A stretch of 64,000 nucleotides of DNA from Leisingera sp. ANG1 (GCF_000203975.2 NZ_AFCF02000006.1:413710-477709); one strand, 5' to 3'; positions 1-9,542 are shown, counted from the stretch's first letter. The notes: generated by a model from the letters alone, not told the origin. Numbers and translations are program-made.

Positions 1-182
1 ATCTGATCATCCAGGCCTGCGCCCATGATCACGCATTCGATGCGCGGCTCGGTCTCCAGCTGGCGCACCACCTCGGGCTGATCATGCGCGCCCAGCCAGT
101 GGATCGGCAGATGGTCCAGCTCCTCAGCCACATTGCCGATCACATGCGGCAGCTTTCCGATCAGTAACACAACAGGTTTCAT
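1..182 (-). CDS. Hypothetical protein, 3' part outside window
   Basis: An ATG at 180-182 on the minus strand opens a frame that runs off the left edge, giving 60 residues that begin MKPVVLLIGKLPHVIG. The N-terminus looks like a beta strand followed by a helix, as in a receiver-like or Rossmann-like fold. The visible part has no catalytic motif I recognise. A purine-rich stretch (AGAGTG) lies just upstream of the ATG. It is divergent from the phosphatase-like gene at 304. Function unknown. Confidence 0.6.
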   Translation of the reverse strand, partial: MKPVVLLIGKLPHVIGNVAEELDHLPIHWLGAHDQPEVVRQLETEPRIECVIMGAGLDDQ

Positions 183-303
183 TTCACTCTCCACCCTATG
201 CCAGGGCGTCTTTTGGGGACGTCCCTCGGTTTACAAGTAGTGCGAAAGTCGCGGGGATCACGCGGGGCTGTCCGGCCCCGGTGTCTCATGCTATCTGCCG
301 GTC

Positions 304-630
304 ATGGTCAGAGTTCTTTTTGTATGCGGCAAGGCGCGGATGCGCAGTCCGACTGCAGCGGATATAGCCGCTTCCTGGGCGGGTGTAGAAGCCGATTTTG
401 CCGGATTGAGCCGGGATGCGGACGAGCGGATTTCCGTTGAACACATTGCGTGGGCGGATGTGATTGCTGTGATGGAAAAACGCCAGAAAAGCAAACTATC
501 CAGCCAGTTCGGCAATCTTTTGGCCCAAAAGAAAGTTGTGGTTCTGAGCGTGCCGGACAAGTTCAGCTACATGGAACCCGCGCTGGTGGAGGTGCTGGAG
601 CCGAAACTGAGGCACCTCCTGAAACTCTGA
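304..630 (+). CDS. Low-molecular-weight protein tyrosine phosphatase-like protein
   Basis: 108 residues. Near the N-terminus the sequence VLFVCGKARMRSPTA contains C-X5-R-S, the phosphate-binding loop of low-molecular-weight tyrosine phosphatases. The protein is shorter than classical members (about 150 residues), and I do not see the usual C-terminal DPY-type aspartate motif. It therefore belongs to the short, atypical subgroup often annotated as phosphotyrosine phosphatase family. Activity is inferred from the loop only. It is convergent with the TlpA-like gene, with 2 nt between the two stop codons. Confidence 0.75.
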   Translation: MVRVLFVCGKARMRSPTAADIAASWAGVEADFAGLSRDADERISVEHIAWADVIAVMEKRQKSKLSSQFGNLLAQKKVVVLSVPDKFSYMEPALVEVLEPKLRHLLKL

Positions 631-632
631 GG

Positions 633-1205
633 TTAGCTTCCCTCAGCCTCGCCAATCATCGCTGCAATGATTTCCTTGGCGCTCTCGGAGTTCCACTCGG
701 CATCGCCCAAGAGCCGCGCCACTTCCTTGCCGTCGCGGTCCAGCAGCACCGTGATCGGCAGGCCGATCACCGCCATCTCCCGCGCCAGCGCCTGTTTCGG
801 GTCCTGATGGCGGGGCAGGTTGCCAATACCGTTTTCATCAAAGAACTTCTGGATGCCTGCCGGCGAGTTGCGCCCGGTTGCGATGGTCAGCACCTCGAAA
901 TCCTCCCCCCCGAACTCCTCCTGCAGCTCCGCCAGCTGCGGCATCTCCTTGCGGCAGGGGGCGCACCAGGTGGCCCAGAAGTTCAGCAGGACAATCTTGC
1001 CCTGGTAATCCCCCAGGGATGCGGTGCCGGCGCCGTCGGCCAGATCAAAGGCGGCGGCAGACACATCGCGCGGCTCGGCGTGCACGACCAGCTTTTTCAT
1101 CGAGCCGTCGCGCAAGCCTTCCAGCTGCGCGGGGTCCGCCGCAAAGGCGGCATTTGCACCCAAGGTCAGGGCCATATAAAGGGAAAGCTGACGAAACAGA
1201 CGCAT
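633..1205 (-). CDS. TlpA-family thioredoxin-like disulfide reductase
   Basis: About 190 residues. I chose the ATG at 1205 because it gives an N-terminal signal sequence ([22 protein letters not shown]) and has GGAG 6 nt upstream; an in-frame start at 1229 would put eight charged or polar residues before it. The thioredoxin fold carries the active site WCAPC within the sequence [14 protein letters not shown]. The family works in the periplasm and keeps cysteines of cytochrome c apoproteins or other exported proteins reduced. The gene is divergent from argH, with only 22 nt between the starts, so the promoters must overlap. Confidence 0.88.
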   Translation of the reverse strand: MRLFRQLSLYMALTLGANAAFAADPAQLEGLRDGSMKKLVVHAEPRDVSAAAFDLADGAGTASLGDYQGKIVLLNFWATWCAPCRKEMPQLAELQEEFGGEDFEVLTIATGRNSPAGIQKFFDENGIGNLPRHQDPKQALAREMAVIGLPITVLLDRDGKEVARLLGDAEWNSESAKEIIAAMIGEAEGS

Positions 1206-1227
1206 ATTATCTCCGGGGTTCCACACC

Positions 1228-2622
1228 ATGACAGATCAATCCTCGAACCAGATGTGGGGCGGCCGCTTTGCCGCTGGCCCGGACGCGATCATGGAGGCAA
1301 TCAACGCCTCGATCGGGTTCGACAAGCGGATGGCGGCGCAGGACATTGCCGGCTCCAGGGCCCATGCGGCGATGCTCGCCGCCACAGGCGTCATTACGGA
1401 TAATGATGCCGAGGCCATTCGGGAAGGGCTGCTCACCGTTTTGTCAGAGATTGAGGGTGGAACCTTCCAGTTTTCCACCGCACTGGAAGACATCCACATG
1501 AACGTGGAGGCCCGCCTGAAAGAGATCATCGGTGAGCCCGCAGGCCGTCTGCACACGGGCCGGAGCCGCAATGACCAGGTGGCAACCGATTTCAAACTCT
1601 GGGTGCGCGACCAGCTGGATGCGGCGGAATCGGGTCTGTTGGCGCTGATCCGCGCGCTTCTGTCGCAGGCTGAGGCGGGCGCTGATTGGGTGATGCCGGG
1701 CTTTACCCACCTGCAGACCGCGCAGCCGGTGACCTGGGGCCACCACATGATGGCCTATGTCGAGATGTTCGGCCGCGATCTCAGCCGCGTGCGCGACGCC
1801 CGCGCGCGGATGAACGAATCGCCCTTGGGCGCGGCGGCACTGGCCGGCACCTCCTTCCCGATCGACCGGGAGATGACGGCATCGGCGCTGGGCTTTGACC
1901 GCCCGGCAGCCAACTCGCTGGATGCGGTCAGCGACCGTGACTTCGCGCTGGAGTTCCTCAGCACCGCGTCGATCAGCGCCGTGCATCTTTCCCGCTTTGC
2001 CGAGGAGCTGGTGATCTGGTCCTCCGCCCAGTTCCGTTTTGTCACCCTGTCGGATCGCTTCTCCACCGGCTCGTCGATCATGCCGCAGAAGAAGAACCCG
2101 GACGCGGCTGAGCTGATCCGCGCCAAGGTGGGCCGGATCTATGGCGCCAATACAGCGCTGATGATGGTGATGAAGGGGCTGCCGCTGGCCTATTCCAAGG
2201 ACATGCAGGAAGACAAGGAACAGGTCTTTGACGCTGCTGACAACTGGATGCTGGCGCTGGCGGCGATGGAAGGCATGGTCAAGGACATGACCGGCAACCG
2301 CGAGTCGCTGGCGGCTGCTGCGGGCTCCGGCTTCTCCACCGCCACCGACCTGGCCGACTGGCTGGTGCGGGTGCTGAAGGTGCCGTTCCGCGATGCCCAC
2401 CACGTCACCGGCACGCTTGTGGCGATGGCCGAACAACGCGGCTGCGACCTGCCGGATCTCAGCCTCGCGGATATGCAGGGCGTTCACGAAGGCATCACCG
2501 ATGACATCTTTTCTGTGCTTGGCGTCGAAAACTCGGTAAACTCGCGCATGTCTTACGGCGGCACCGCGCCCGCCCAGGTGCGCGCGCAGGTGGCCCGCTG
2601 GAAAGAGGTGCTGGCAGGCTGA
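1228..2622 (+). CDS. argH: Argininosuccinate lyase
   Basis: 464 residues, the usual length. It cleaves argininosuccinate to arginine and fumarate, the last step of arginine synthesis, in the cytoplasm. Supporting motifs are the N-terminal WGGRF, the substrate-binding [12 protein letters not shown], and the fumarase/aspartase superfamily signature [12 protein letters not shown] with its catalytic serine loop. The start ATG at 1228 follows CCGGGGTTCCACACC. A small lipoprotein gene follows after 35 nt in the same direction and is probably cotranscribed. Confidence 0.97.
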   Translation: MTDQSSNQMWGGRFAAGPDAIMEAINASIGFDKRMAAQDIAGSRAHAAMLAATGVITDNDAEAIREGLLTVLSEIEGGTFQFSTALEDIHMNVEARLKEIIGEPAGRLHTGRSRNDQVATDFKLWVRDQLDAAESGLLALIRALLSQAEAGADWVMPGFTHLQTAQPVTWGHHMMAYVEMFGRDLSRVRDARARMNESPLGAAALAGTSFPIDREMTASALGFDRPAANSLDAVSDRDFALEFLSTASISAVHLSRFAEELVIWSSAQFRFVTLSDRFSTGSSIMPQKKNPDAAELIRAKVGRIYGANTALMMVMKGLPLAYSKDMQEDKEQVFDAADNWMLALAAMEGMVKDMTGNRESLAAAAGSGFSTATDLADWLVRVLKVPFRDAHHVTGTLVAMAEQRGCDLPDLSLADMQGVHEGITDDIFSVLGVENSVNSRMSYGGTAPAQVRAQVARWKEVLAG

Positions 2623-2657
2623 GCCCGCAAGGGCTGGCCGCGGCAAGGAGGCAGACA

Positions 2658-2834
2658 ATGCGCAACATGATCTTTGCTTTGCTTGGGCTGGCCGTGCTGG
2701 CGGCCTGCGGGGTGGACGGCGAACCGGTGCAGCCGACCTTGAACGCCGGTGTCGGCGTTGGCAGCGGCGGTGTCCATGTCGGCGGCGCTTTGGGCCTGCA
2801 CAAGGGGCCGGTCAGCGTCTTTCTGGGTTTCTAG
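2658..2834 (+). CDS. Small lipoprotein, 58 aa
   Basis: The protein begins MRNMIFALLGLAVLAACGVDG: a short basic start, a hydrophobic stretch and the lipobox LAAC, with the lipidated cysteine at residue 17. The mature part is only about 42 residues, glycine- and valine-rich, and ends in a hydrophobic beta-like segment. The start is well supported by AAGGAGG, 7 nt upstream of the ATG. It follows argH by 35 nt and is closed by a hairpin at 2882-2910. Function unknown. The gene at 2927 encodes a second tiny lipoprotein with a similar tail. Confidence 0.72.
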   Translation: MRNMIFALLGLAVLAACGVDGEPVQPTLNAGVGVGSGGVHVGGALGLHKGPVSVFLGF

Positions 2835-2881
2835 CAGGGCTGCGCCCTTGATGCGGCGCTGCTGAACAACCATCTCGGAAA

Positions 2882-2910
2882 CGCCCCGCCGTAATGCCGG
2901 GGCGGTTTTC
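2882..2910 (+). terminator. Rho-independent terminator after argH-lipoprotein
   Basis: CGCCCCG (2882-2888) pairs perfectly with CGGGGCG (2898-2904) around a 9-nt loop and is followed by GTTTTC. It ends the argH unit and lies just before the second lipoprotein gene. Confidence 0.75.
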
Positions 2911-2926
2911 ATTTGAGGAATTTGCG

Positions 2927-3079
2927 ATGAAAGCAGCTCTCGTTGTTCTCGCGGTCCTGGGCCTGGCCGCCTGCGACACCGGCGCCCCGGCGTCCAGCCC
3001 GCCGCAAAAGCAAGAACCAGCGGCAACCGGTGTGAAAGTCTCCGGGTATGGCCGGGTTGGGGTGTCCACCAGCTTCTAG
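2927..3079 (+). CDS. Small lipoprotein, 50 aa
   Basis: It begins MKAALVVLAVLGLAACDTG: a signal peptide with lipobox LAAC and the lipidated cysteine at residue 16. An aspartate at +2 would favour inner-membrane retention under the E. coli rule. The mature part is proline- and serine-rich, then ends in a short valine/glycine beta-like tail. The ATG at 2927 has GAGGAA 6 nt upstream; an upstream in-frame ATG at 2894 lies inside the terminator stem and is unlikely. It may be a diverged duplicate of the preceding lipoprotein. Function unknown. Confidence 0.65.
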   Translation: MKAALVVLAVLGLAACDTGAPASSPPQKQEPAATGVKVSGYGRVGVSTSF

Positions 3080-3645
3080 CACACACGGGCAATACCCGGT
3101 CCGGGTTCCTGTCCCGTCCGGTTGATGCCTGCTGCTGTGTGTTCCGTATCTGATATGCTGATCTTCAGCAGTTAAGGTTGGCGGCGCCGCCAAGGGGCGG
3201 AGGCGGGACGGGAGGGTTGCTCCCGCACGCGAAACGTCGTCTGTGCGTGCCCCTGCCAAAGGGCCCTGTTCCAAAGTGCCGGGGGTGTCAGGCCCGGCGG
3301 TGACCGCGATCAATTGGAACTATGCCGCACGCCGCTTAAGATCCCGTGAGACCAGCGTACGCAGGGTGCGCAACACCCTGGGCATTGCGTTTGCTGCCGC
3401 TGTTTCGCTGTGAGTATTTAGGGAAAGATGAAGGCGCAGGCCCGGTGTTTTCATCTTTCCCGAAATTCTCAAACTCCGCCGCCCGGAACGAAACGCCGGC
3501 GGGGCATGGCGCGGCGCACGGCCCAACGGATGCGGGCGCATCATTGATGCGTCTGCGGCGGGCGGGAGTGCCGCTTTGTGTCCTCCAGGGCGGGCGGGGC
3601 GGAATCATTTGATCCATCTGCCCCTTTTGCCCTAAACGCGGGGGC
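3080..3645. other. Gene-free stretch upstream of lysA
   Basis: About 565 bases without a convincing gene; the frames across it lack ribosome binding sites and typical codon use. It holds a 7-bp hairpin (CAGGGTG at 3362-3368 with CACCCTG at 3374-3380) and the larger inverted repeat at 3411-3472, listed separately. The lysA promoter should lie in its last 150 bases, but I cannot pick convincing -35 and -10 boxes. Confidence 0.6.
3411..3472. repeat. Inverted pair of a dispersed intergenic repeat
   Basis: The left arm at 3411-3432 reads TGAGTATTTA then GGGAAAGATGAA. The right arm, 3450-3472 on the minus strand, reads TTTGAGAATTTC then GGGAAAGATGAA. GGGAAAGATGAA is identical in both, so the pair can fold into a long hairpin with a loop of about 17 nt. 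A related copy lies at 14204-14227, and a looser one (GGATATTTT..AGATGAA) at 30470-30490. Confidence 0.7.
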
Positions 3646-4911
3646 ATGGACCATTTTCTCTACCGCGACGGCGCGCTTTACGCCGAAGACGTTCCCATCG
3701 CCGAGATCGCCGCGGCGGTGGGCACCCCGTTCTATGTCTACTCCACCGCCACCCTGTTGCGCCATTTCCGCTTGTTCGACGAGGCGCTGGAGGGCACCGA
3801 CCACCTGGTCTGCTTTGCGATGAAAGCCGCCTCCAACCAGGCGATCCTCAAGACGCTGGCACAGGCCGGTGCCGGCATGGACGTGGTCAGCCAGGGCGAA
3901 TACCTGCGGGCCAAGGCGGCGGGCGTGCCGGGCGACAGGATCGTGTTTTCCGGCGTCGGCAAGACGGCAGAGGAAATCCGCGTGGCTTTGACCGGCGGTA
4001 TCCGCCAGTTCAACGTGGAATCCGAGCCGGAGATGGAAGTGATCAGCGCCGTGGCTGAGGAATTGGGCGCCAAAGCCCCCATCACCATCCGGGTTAATCC
4101 GGATGTGGATGCCAAGACCCACGCCAAGATCGCCACCGGAAAATCCGAGAACAAGTTCGGCATACCGATTGCCCGCGCCCGCGAGGTTTACGCCCGCGCC
4201 GCCGCGCTGCCGGGGCTGGAGGTGGTGGGGATCGACGTCCACATTGGCTCGCAGCTCACGGATCTGGAGCCGTTCCGGCTGGCCTATCAGAAGGTGGCGG
4301 AGCTGACCGAAGCCCTGCGCGCCGACGGCCACGATATCCGCCGCCTGGACCTGGGCGGCGGCCTCGGCATCCCGTATGAGCGCTCCAACTCGGCACCGCC
4401 CCTGCCGGTGGAATACGGCCAGATGGTCAAGGAGACGCTCGGCCACCTCGGCTGCGAGATCGAGATCGAGCCGGGCCGGCTGATTGCCGGCAATGCGGGC
4501 CAGCTGGTCAGCAAGGTGATCTATGTGAAGTCGGGCGAGGGGCGCGATTTCCTGATCCTGGATGCCGCGATGAACGACCTGATCCGTCCGGCGATGTATG
4601 AGGCGTATCACGACATCATCCCGGTCGAGGAAGCCGCAGCGGGCGTGGAAAGCCAGCCTTATGACATCGTCGGCCCGGTCTGCGAGACCGGCGATACCTT
4701 TGCCAAGCAGCGCGACCTGCCGCCGCTGGCTGCGGGCGATCTGGTCTCCTTCCGCAGTGCGGGCGCCTATGGCGCGGTGATGGCGAGTGAGTACAATTCC
4801 CGCCCGCTGATCCCCGAAGTGCTTGTGCACGGGGATCAATTCGCGGTTATTCGCCGCCGCCCGGACTATGAAGAGATGATAAACCGCGATACCATCCCGG
4901 AGTGGCTCTGA
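3646..4911 (+). CDS. lysA: Diaminopimelate decarboxylase
   Basis: 421 residues. It converts meso-diaminopimelate to lysine in the cytoplasm and uses pyridoxal phosphate. The PLP lysine is K60 in VCFAMKAASNQ. Other fold-III decarboxylase motifs follow in order: HIGSQ, the glycine-rich LDLGGGLGIPY, EPGR, GPVCETGD with the active-site cysteine, and the C-terminal AYGAVMASEYNSRP. The first ATG (3646) gives a normal N-terminus, but its ribosome binding site is weak. The DUF4175 gene follows after 48 nt, an order repeated in many Rhodobacterales. Confidence 0.97.
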   Translation: MDHFLYRDGALYAEDVPIAEIAAAVGTPFYVYSTATLLRHFRLFDEALEGTDHLVCFAMKAASNQAILKTLAQAGAGMDVVSQGEYLRAKAAGVPGDRIVFSGVGKTAEEIRVALTGGIRQFNVESEPEMEVISAVAEELGAKAPITIRVNPDVDAKTHAKIATGKSENKFGIPIARAREVYARAAALPGLEVVGIDVHIGSQLTDLEPFRLAYQKVAELTEALRADGHDIRRLDLGGGLGIPYERSNSAPPLPVEYGQMVKETLGHLGCEIEIEPGRLIAGNAGQLVSKVIYVKSGEGRDFLILDAAMNDLIRPAMYEAYHDIIPVEEAAAGVESQPYDIVGPVCETGDTFAKQRDLPPLAAGDLVSFRSAGAYGAVMASEYNSRPLIPEVLVHGDQFAVIRRRPDYEEMINRDTIPEWL

Positions 4912-4959
4912 AGCGATCCGGGCGCGAACCGGCGCGGGCCACATGAGGATGAGGCCCGT

Positions 4960-7584
4960 ATGCCCTTTGACCGCCAAAGAAACCGGCAGGCCGATCCGGC
5001 CCTGAAACCCCTGCGCTGGCCGCTGGCCTTGACGCGGGCCGGTTTCGTGGCAGAGCGTGCTTTGCGCAGTTTCTGGCCGCTGGCCTCATTGATGATGGCA
5101 GCGCTGGCGGCGCTGATGCTCGGGCTGCACCAGATGCTGCCGGAGCGGCTGGTCTGGACCGGTGCGATGGCGGTGCTGATCGCCGCCGCGGCGGCGCTGG
5201 GCTGGGGGCTCTGGCGCTTCCGCTGGCCCAGCAAGGCCGCGGCGCTGGCCCGTCTGGATCAGACCCTGCCGGGCCGCCCCGTCTCAGCCTTGCTGGATAC
5301 CCAGGCGATTGGTGCAGACGACGCTGCCTCAGCCGCGCTATGGCAGGCGCACCAGCGCCGGATGGCCGCGGCGGCGGCAAGGGCCAAGGCGCCGGCACCC
5401 GATCTGAACATTGCCTCCTCCGACGCTTACGGCCTGCGCTATATGGCGGGGCTGATGCTGGCGGTGGCGGTTCTGTTCGGCTCGATCTGGCAGGTCGCCA
5501 CGGTCAAGGACCTGGGCACAGGCGGCAGCGCGGCCCTGAATGGCCCGGCTTGGGAGGGCTGGGCAGAGCCGCCCGCCTATACCCGCCTGCCGGTGCTCTA
5601 TCTGAATGACCAGGACGCAGGGGTGCTGAAGCTGCCTGAGGGCAGCCGCGTCACCCTGCGCTTTTATGGCGAACTGGGTGCGCTGGAACTGGCGGAGACT
5701 GTGTCCGGCCAGGGCGGCAGCGAAGCGGAACCGCCGCAGGCTGCGATGGAATTCGATGTCACCCGCAGCGGCAGCTTTGCCATCGAGGGCGATGGCGGGC
5801 GCAGCTGGCAGGTGGAGGTGATCCCCGACAACCCGCCCATGGTGGCGGTTGCAGGCGAGCCGGAACTGGAAAACGATGGCTACACCACCCTGGCTTTTGC
5901 AGCGCAGGATGACTACGGCGTGGCCGCCGGGCAGGTGCGCATCGCATTGGATCTGGCGGCGGTGGAACGTCAGCATGGGCTGGCGGCCGATCCCGATCCG
6001 CGTGAGGCGCTGGTGCTGGACCTGCCGCTGCCCCTCAGCGGGTCGCGCCAGGAATTCACCGAGAAGCTGATCGAGGACTTTGCCCAGCACCCCTGGGCCA
6101 ACCTGCCGGTGGTCTTTACCTTCTCTGCCACCGACGAGGCCGGGCAGTCTTCGGCCGCTGCGGGTTACGGCGCCGAACTGCTGACCCGCCGCTTCTTCGA
6201 TCCGCTGGCAGCGGCTGTGATCGAACAGCGCCGCGACCTGCTGTGGGCGCGCGCCAATGCGGTGCGGGTGGCGCAGGTGATCCGCACCCTGACGCACCGG
6301 CCAGAGGGTCTGTTCCGCGACTATGGCGATTACCTGCGGCTGCGCACCATCCTTCGGCGGCTGGAAAGCTATACCGTTGCCGGCACGATCCCCGAGCCGC
6401 GGCAGGAGGAGATTGCCGCCGCGCTGTGGGATCTGGCGATCCAGCTGGAAGAGGGCGACGTGGGCGACGCGCTGGAGCGGATGCAGCGGGCGCAGGAGCG
6501 GCTGAGCCAGGCGATGCGCGACGGCGCCAGCGAGCAGGAGATTGCCCGGCTGATGCAGGAGCTGCGCGAGGCGACCCAGGACTATCTGCGCCAGCTGAGC
6601 CGGATGGCTGAAAACAATGGCGAGATGATGGACCCGGGCGATATGCCCGAAGACATGATGACGCTCAGCCAGGATGACTTGCAGGCAATGATGGACCGCA
6701 TCCAGGAACTGATGGAGCAGGGCCGCATGGCCGAGGCCGAGCAGGCGCTGCGCGAGTTCCAGGAGATGATGGAAAACATGCGGATGACCCGTTCGCAGCA
6801 GGGGCAAGGCCAGGGCAATGAGGGCCGCGAGGCGATGGAAGGTCTGGCAGAGACCCTGCGCGAGCAGCAGGGCCTGTCGGATCAGGCCTTCCGCGACCTG
6901 CAGGAGCAGTTCAACCCCGGCGCCCGCAGCGGCGAGAGCCAGGGCAACGAGGGCCGTGACGGCGGGCTGGGCCGCGGCCAGAGCCACCAGGGCGGGCAGG
7001 GCGGCGACCAAGGCGACGGTCAGGGCGGCGAGGGCGCAGAGAGCCGCAACCCGGATGGCCAGGGTGGCCAGGGCGGCAGCAACCGCGAACAGCCGGGGCA
7101 GGGCGGCTCGCTGGCCGACCGCCAGCAGGCGCTGCGACAGCAGCTGCAGCAGCAGCGCGAAGGATTGCCCTATCTGGGCGGTGAGGCCGGTGAGGCCGCA
7201 CGCGAAGCGCTGGACCGCGCGGGCCGTGCCATGGAAGGCGCCGAGGACGCGCTGCGCGGCGGCGACAACGCCGAAGCGATCGACCGCCAGTCCGACGCCA
7301 TGGAGGCGCTGCGTGAAGGCATGCGCAGCCTGGGCGAGGCGCTGGCGCAGCAGCAGCAGCCGGGGCAGCAGAACGGGCAGCAGCCCTCAGCCAATGCGCA
7401 AGGAGAGCGGCTGGACCCGCTGGGCCGCAACAACGGCAGCATCAATGACGGCGGCAAGGTGGGCGAGGGCACGGCCTACCGCCGCGCCTGGGACCTGCTG
7501 GAGGACATCCGCCGCCGGGCCGGCGAGCGGGAGCGGGACGAGCGGGAGCGCGGCTACCTGCAACGGCTGCTGGACCGGTTCTGA
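4960..7584 (+). CDS. TIGR02302/DUF4175 family large membrane protein
   Basis: 874 residues. Two membrane segments lie near residues 40-58 and 66-86, and a third near 160-180. A probable beta-rich periplasmic region follows, then a long helical part. Residues from about 600 to 790 are low-complexity and rich in Gln, Gly and Glu, with many GQGG/QGGQG repeats, and a charged tail ends the protein. This matches the alphaproteobacterial DUF4175 family, whose function is not established. The gene lies between lysA and the zinc-ribbon/ftsEX genes, so a cell-envelope role is a reasonable inference. Nothing in it suggests an enzyme. Confidence 0.85.
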   Translation: MPFDRQRNRQADPALKPLRWPLALTRAGFVAERALRSFWPLASLMMAALAALMLGLHQMLPERLVWTGAMAVLIAAAAALGWGLWRFRWPSKAAALARLDQTLPGRPVSALLDTQAIGADDAASAALWQAHQRRMAAAAARAKAPAPDLNIASSDAYGLRYMAGLMLAVAVLFGSIWQVATVKDLGTGGSAALNGPAWEGWAEPPAYTRLPVLYLNDQDAGVLKLPEGSRVTLRFYGELGALELAETVSGQGGSEAEPPQAAMEFDVTRSGSFAIEGDGGRSWQVEVIPDNPPMVAVAGEPELENDGYTTLAFAAQDDYGVAAGQVRIALDLAAVERQHGLAADPDPREALVLDLPLPLSGSRQEFTEKLIEDFAQHPWANLPVVFTFSATDEAGQSSAAAGYGAELLTRRFFDPLAAAVIEQRRDLLWARANAVRVAQVIRTLTHRPEGLFRDYGDYLRLRTILRRLESYTVAGTIPEPRQEEIAAALWDLAIQLEEGDVGDALERMQRAQERLSQAMRDGASEQEIARLMQELREATQDYLRQLSRMAENNGEMMDPGDMPEDMMTLSQDDLQAMMDRIQELMEQGRMAEAEQALREFQEMMENMRMTRSQQGQGQGNEGREAMEGLAETLREQQGLSDQAFRDLQEQFNPGARSGESQGNEGRDGGLGRGQSHQGGQGGDQGDGQGGEGAESRNPDGQGGQGGSNREQPGQGGSLADRQQALRQQLQQQREGLPYLGGEAGEAAREALDRAGRAMEGAEDALRGGDNAEAIDRQSDAMEALREGMRSLGEALAQQQQPGQQNGQQPSANAQGERLDPLGRNNGSINDGGKVGEGTAYRRAWDLLEDIRRRAGERERDERERGYLQRLLDRF

Positions 7585-7647
7585 CCCCGGCAGCACAGGG
7601 TGCTGCAGGCATACCTGCGGCGCAAATACCTCAGAAATGACCCCGGG

Positions 7648-8658
7648 TTACTGGGTGGCGGTGACGGACTTCACCTGGTTGTCCAGCCACAGCCGCGCCT
7701 GATCGACCCAATCCACATAGCTGCTGAGAACCGGATCTGCCTGCGGCAGCTTCTCGGCAATCAGCGGTGCCTTGTCATAGATCATCAGCAGGATCAGCGC
7801 TGCAATCACCGACAGCGCAAAGCCGCGGGCAAAGCTGCTCTTGCGCGGTACCGGCAGCGCCTCCGGGTCCGCCTGCGGCGCAGGGGCCGCGCTGCCGGCA
7901 GAGCGCAGGGTGGAGTTGATTTCCTCGATGTCCGGCAGCAGTTCCTTGCGCGAGCCGCTTTCGGCAGCGGCGATCTGGCGCGGGTCCTCGCCGCGCATGC
8001 GGGCCATCCGGTCGCGGGCCTGGCGGCTGCGGCGGGCGGCTTCGTCCTCGGCGGGCGCTGCTTCCTCCAGCCCCAGATCGGGCTGGGTTTCCAGGCTCTG
8101 GCTTTCCGCGGCGCGCAGTTCCGCTTCCCGCGCGGCTTCCTCGCGCAGGATATCGGACATTTCCGGATCCAGCGAACGCCCCCGCTGCGGCGGCTGCAGT
8201 GCCTGTTCGGCCTCAGGTTCAGGCGCCTCGTCCGAAATGTCTTCATCCGCGCCGGGCTGCCCGGCCGCGTCGTCTTCGGTGCTGTCCTGGGGCGGCTCTG
8301 CGGCGGTTTCCGCCTCTTCCGGGTCCGCTTCCTGTGCAGGTCTCTCCGATGTGCCGGTCTCCGGCTCAGGCTCAGGCTCAGGTTCAGGCTGCGGCTCAGG
8401 TTCCGGTTCGGCGTCCTGTTCCGCCTTTGCTGCCAGCTCCCGTTCGGACTTTTCCTTTGCCTCGGCTTCGGCTGCCCGGGCAAAGGCTTCCTCGATGCCG
8501 ATATTTTCAAGTGCGGCATCTTCCGCCGCATCCGCGCCCGCTGCCGCCTGGAACCAGGTCTGGCCGCAGTTGGAGCACTGCACATCCCGGCCCTCAGGCG
8601 GGATCACATCTTCAGGCACTTCGTACTGGGCTGCGCAATTCGGGCAGGTCAGGCGCAT
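7648..8658 (-). CDS. MJ0042-type zinc-ribbon membrane protein
   Basis: 336 residues from the second of two adjacent ATGs, which lies 6 nt from AGGAG; the first ATG (8661) adds one Met. The N-terminus has a zinc ribbon: CPNC at residues 5-8 and CSNC at 28-31, followed by GQTWF. The middle is very acidic and proline-rich, with EPEPEP-type repeats. A single membrane helix lies near residue 280 and a short domain follows it. The family often sits beside ftsEX in alphaproteobacteria, as here, where it is divergent from ftsE. The zinc ribbon faces the cytoplasm if the N-terminus does. Function unknown. Confidence 0.85.
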   Translation of the reverse strand: MRLTCPNCAAQYEVPEDVIPPEGRDVQCSNCGQTWFQAAAGADAAEDAALENIGIEEAFARAAEAEAKEKSERELAAKAEQDAEPEPEPQPEPEPEPEPETGTSERPAQEADPEEAETAAEPPQDSTEDDAAGQPGADEDISDEAPEPEAEQALQPPQRGRSLDPEMSDILREEAAREAELRAAESQSLETQPDLGLEEAAPAEDEAARRSRQARDRMARMRGEDPRQIAAAESGSRKELLPDIEEINSTLRSAGSAAPAPQADPEALPVPRKSSFARGFALSVIAALILLMIYDKAPLIAEKLPQADPVLSSYVDWVDQARLWLDNQVKSVTATQ

Positions 8659-8864
8659 CATGCTCTCCTCGGCACCTTCCCGCCGCCCTGACTGGCGGCA
8701 GGTTGTTTTTTAAGGGATTATAGGCATCCGCCGCATCCAGCGAAAGCAGCAATTGCCGCAACCTGCCGGCCCCGGGTTTCCCGGCAACAGAGCCCCCATT
8801 GAAACTGCCGGCCCCTTGGGGCAAAACAGCCGGGCGCCAAAACGCGCGCGTTCAGGGGGCAGCA

Positions 8865-9542
8865 GTGATCGAGCTGGAAAATGTGGGCTACAACTATGGC
8901 GGCGGCGAGCTGCTGAACGCGGTGTCGGTGCAGCTGGCGCCGGGCTCGTTCCATTTCCTGACCGGCCCGTCCGGTGCGGGCAAGACCACGCTGCTGAAGC
9001 TCTGCTACGGTGCCTTGAACCCGACCGCGGGCCGGGTGCGCGCCTTCAACATGGATGTGCACGGGCTGGACCGCGACCAGATGGCCTATCTGCGCCGCCG
9101 CGTGGGTGTTGTGCATCAGGACTGCCGGTTCCTGGACCACCTGCCGGTGATCGAGAATATCGCGCTGCCGCTGCTGGTCTCCGGGCGTGAGCTGAGCCAC
9201 GAGGAAGCCAACCTGCAGGAACTGCTGAATTGGGTGGGCCTCAGCGAGCGCGCCCATGCGCTGCCGCCGGAGCTGTCGGGCGGCGAGCGCCAGCGGGCGG
9301 CGCTGGCCCGTTCCGTGATCCTGTCGCCGGATGTGATCATCGCAGATGAGCCGACCGGCAACGTCGACTGGGAAATGTCGCAGCGGCTGCTGCAGCTGCT
9401 GGTGGAGCTGAACCGGATGGGCAAGACCATCCTGGTCGCCACCCATGACCTGTCGCTGATCCGCGCTGCCAAGAACCAGGTGCAGGCGCGGGTGCTGCGG
9501 ATTTCCAACCGGCAATTGCAGCTGGCGGGGGCGGACCTATGA
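8865..9542 (+). CDS. ftsE: Cell division ATP-binding protein FtsE
   Basis: 225 residues, the normal FtsE length, starting at the GTG at 8865 (IELENVGYNYGG follows) with a CAGGGGGC ribosome site. An upstream in-frame TTG at 8799 would add 22 unusual residues. Walker A is GPSGAGKT (K40), the ABC signature is LSGGERQRAAL, and Walker B is IIADEPTGNVD. FtsE works with FtsX at the division septum, where ATP hydrolysis drives activation of periplasmic cell-wall hydrolases. It overlaps ftsX by 4 nt. Confidence 0.95.
   Translation: MIELENVGYNYGGGELLNAVSVQLAPGSFHFLTGPSGAGKTTLLKLCYGALNPTAGRVRAFNMDVHGLDRDQMAYLRRRVGVVHQDCRFLDHLPVIENIALPLLVSGRELSHEEANLQELLNWVGLSERAHALPPELSGGERQRAALARSVILSPDVIIADEPTGNVDWEMSQRLLQLLVELNRMGKTILVATHDLSLIRAAKNQVQARVLRISNRQLQLAGADL

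Noticed and set aside
3541..4977. Long frame antisense to lysA
   Set aside because: Opposite a full-length LysA with all catalytic motifs; the antisense frame is His/Arg/Gly-rich and matches no family.
5338..7011. Long frame antisense to the DUF4175 gene
   Set aside because: Shadow of a strongly biased coding strand; composition unlike a protein and no start signal.
8799..8864. Longer FtsE from a TTG start
   Set aside because: Adds 22 residues absent from FtsE proteins; the GTG at 8865 has a better ribosome site and gives the standard 225 residues.
9336..9344. TGTGATCAT inside ftsE
   Set aside because: Single copy within coding sequence, with no partner at 20-21 bp; probably chance.
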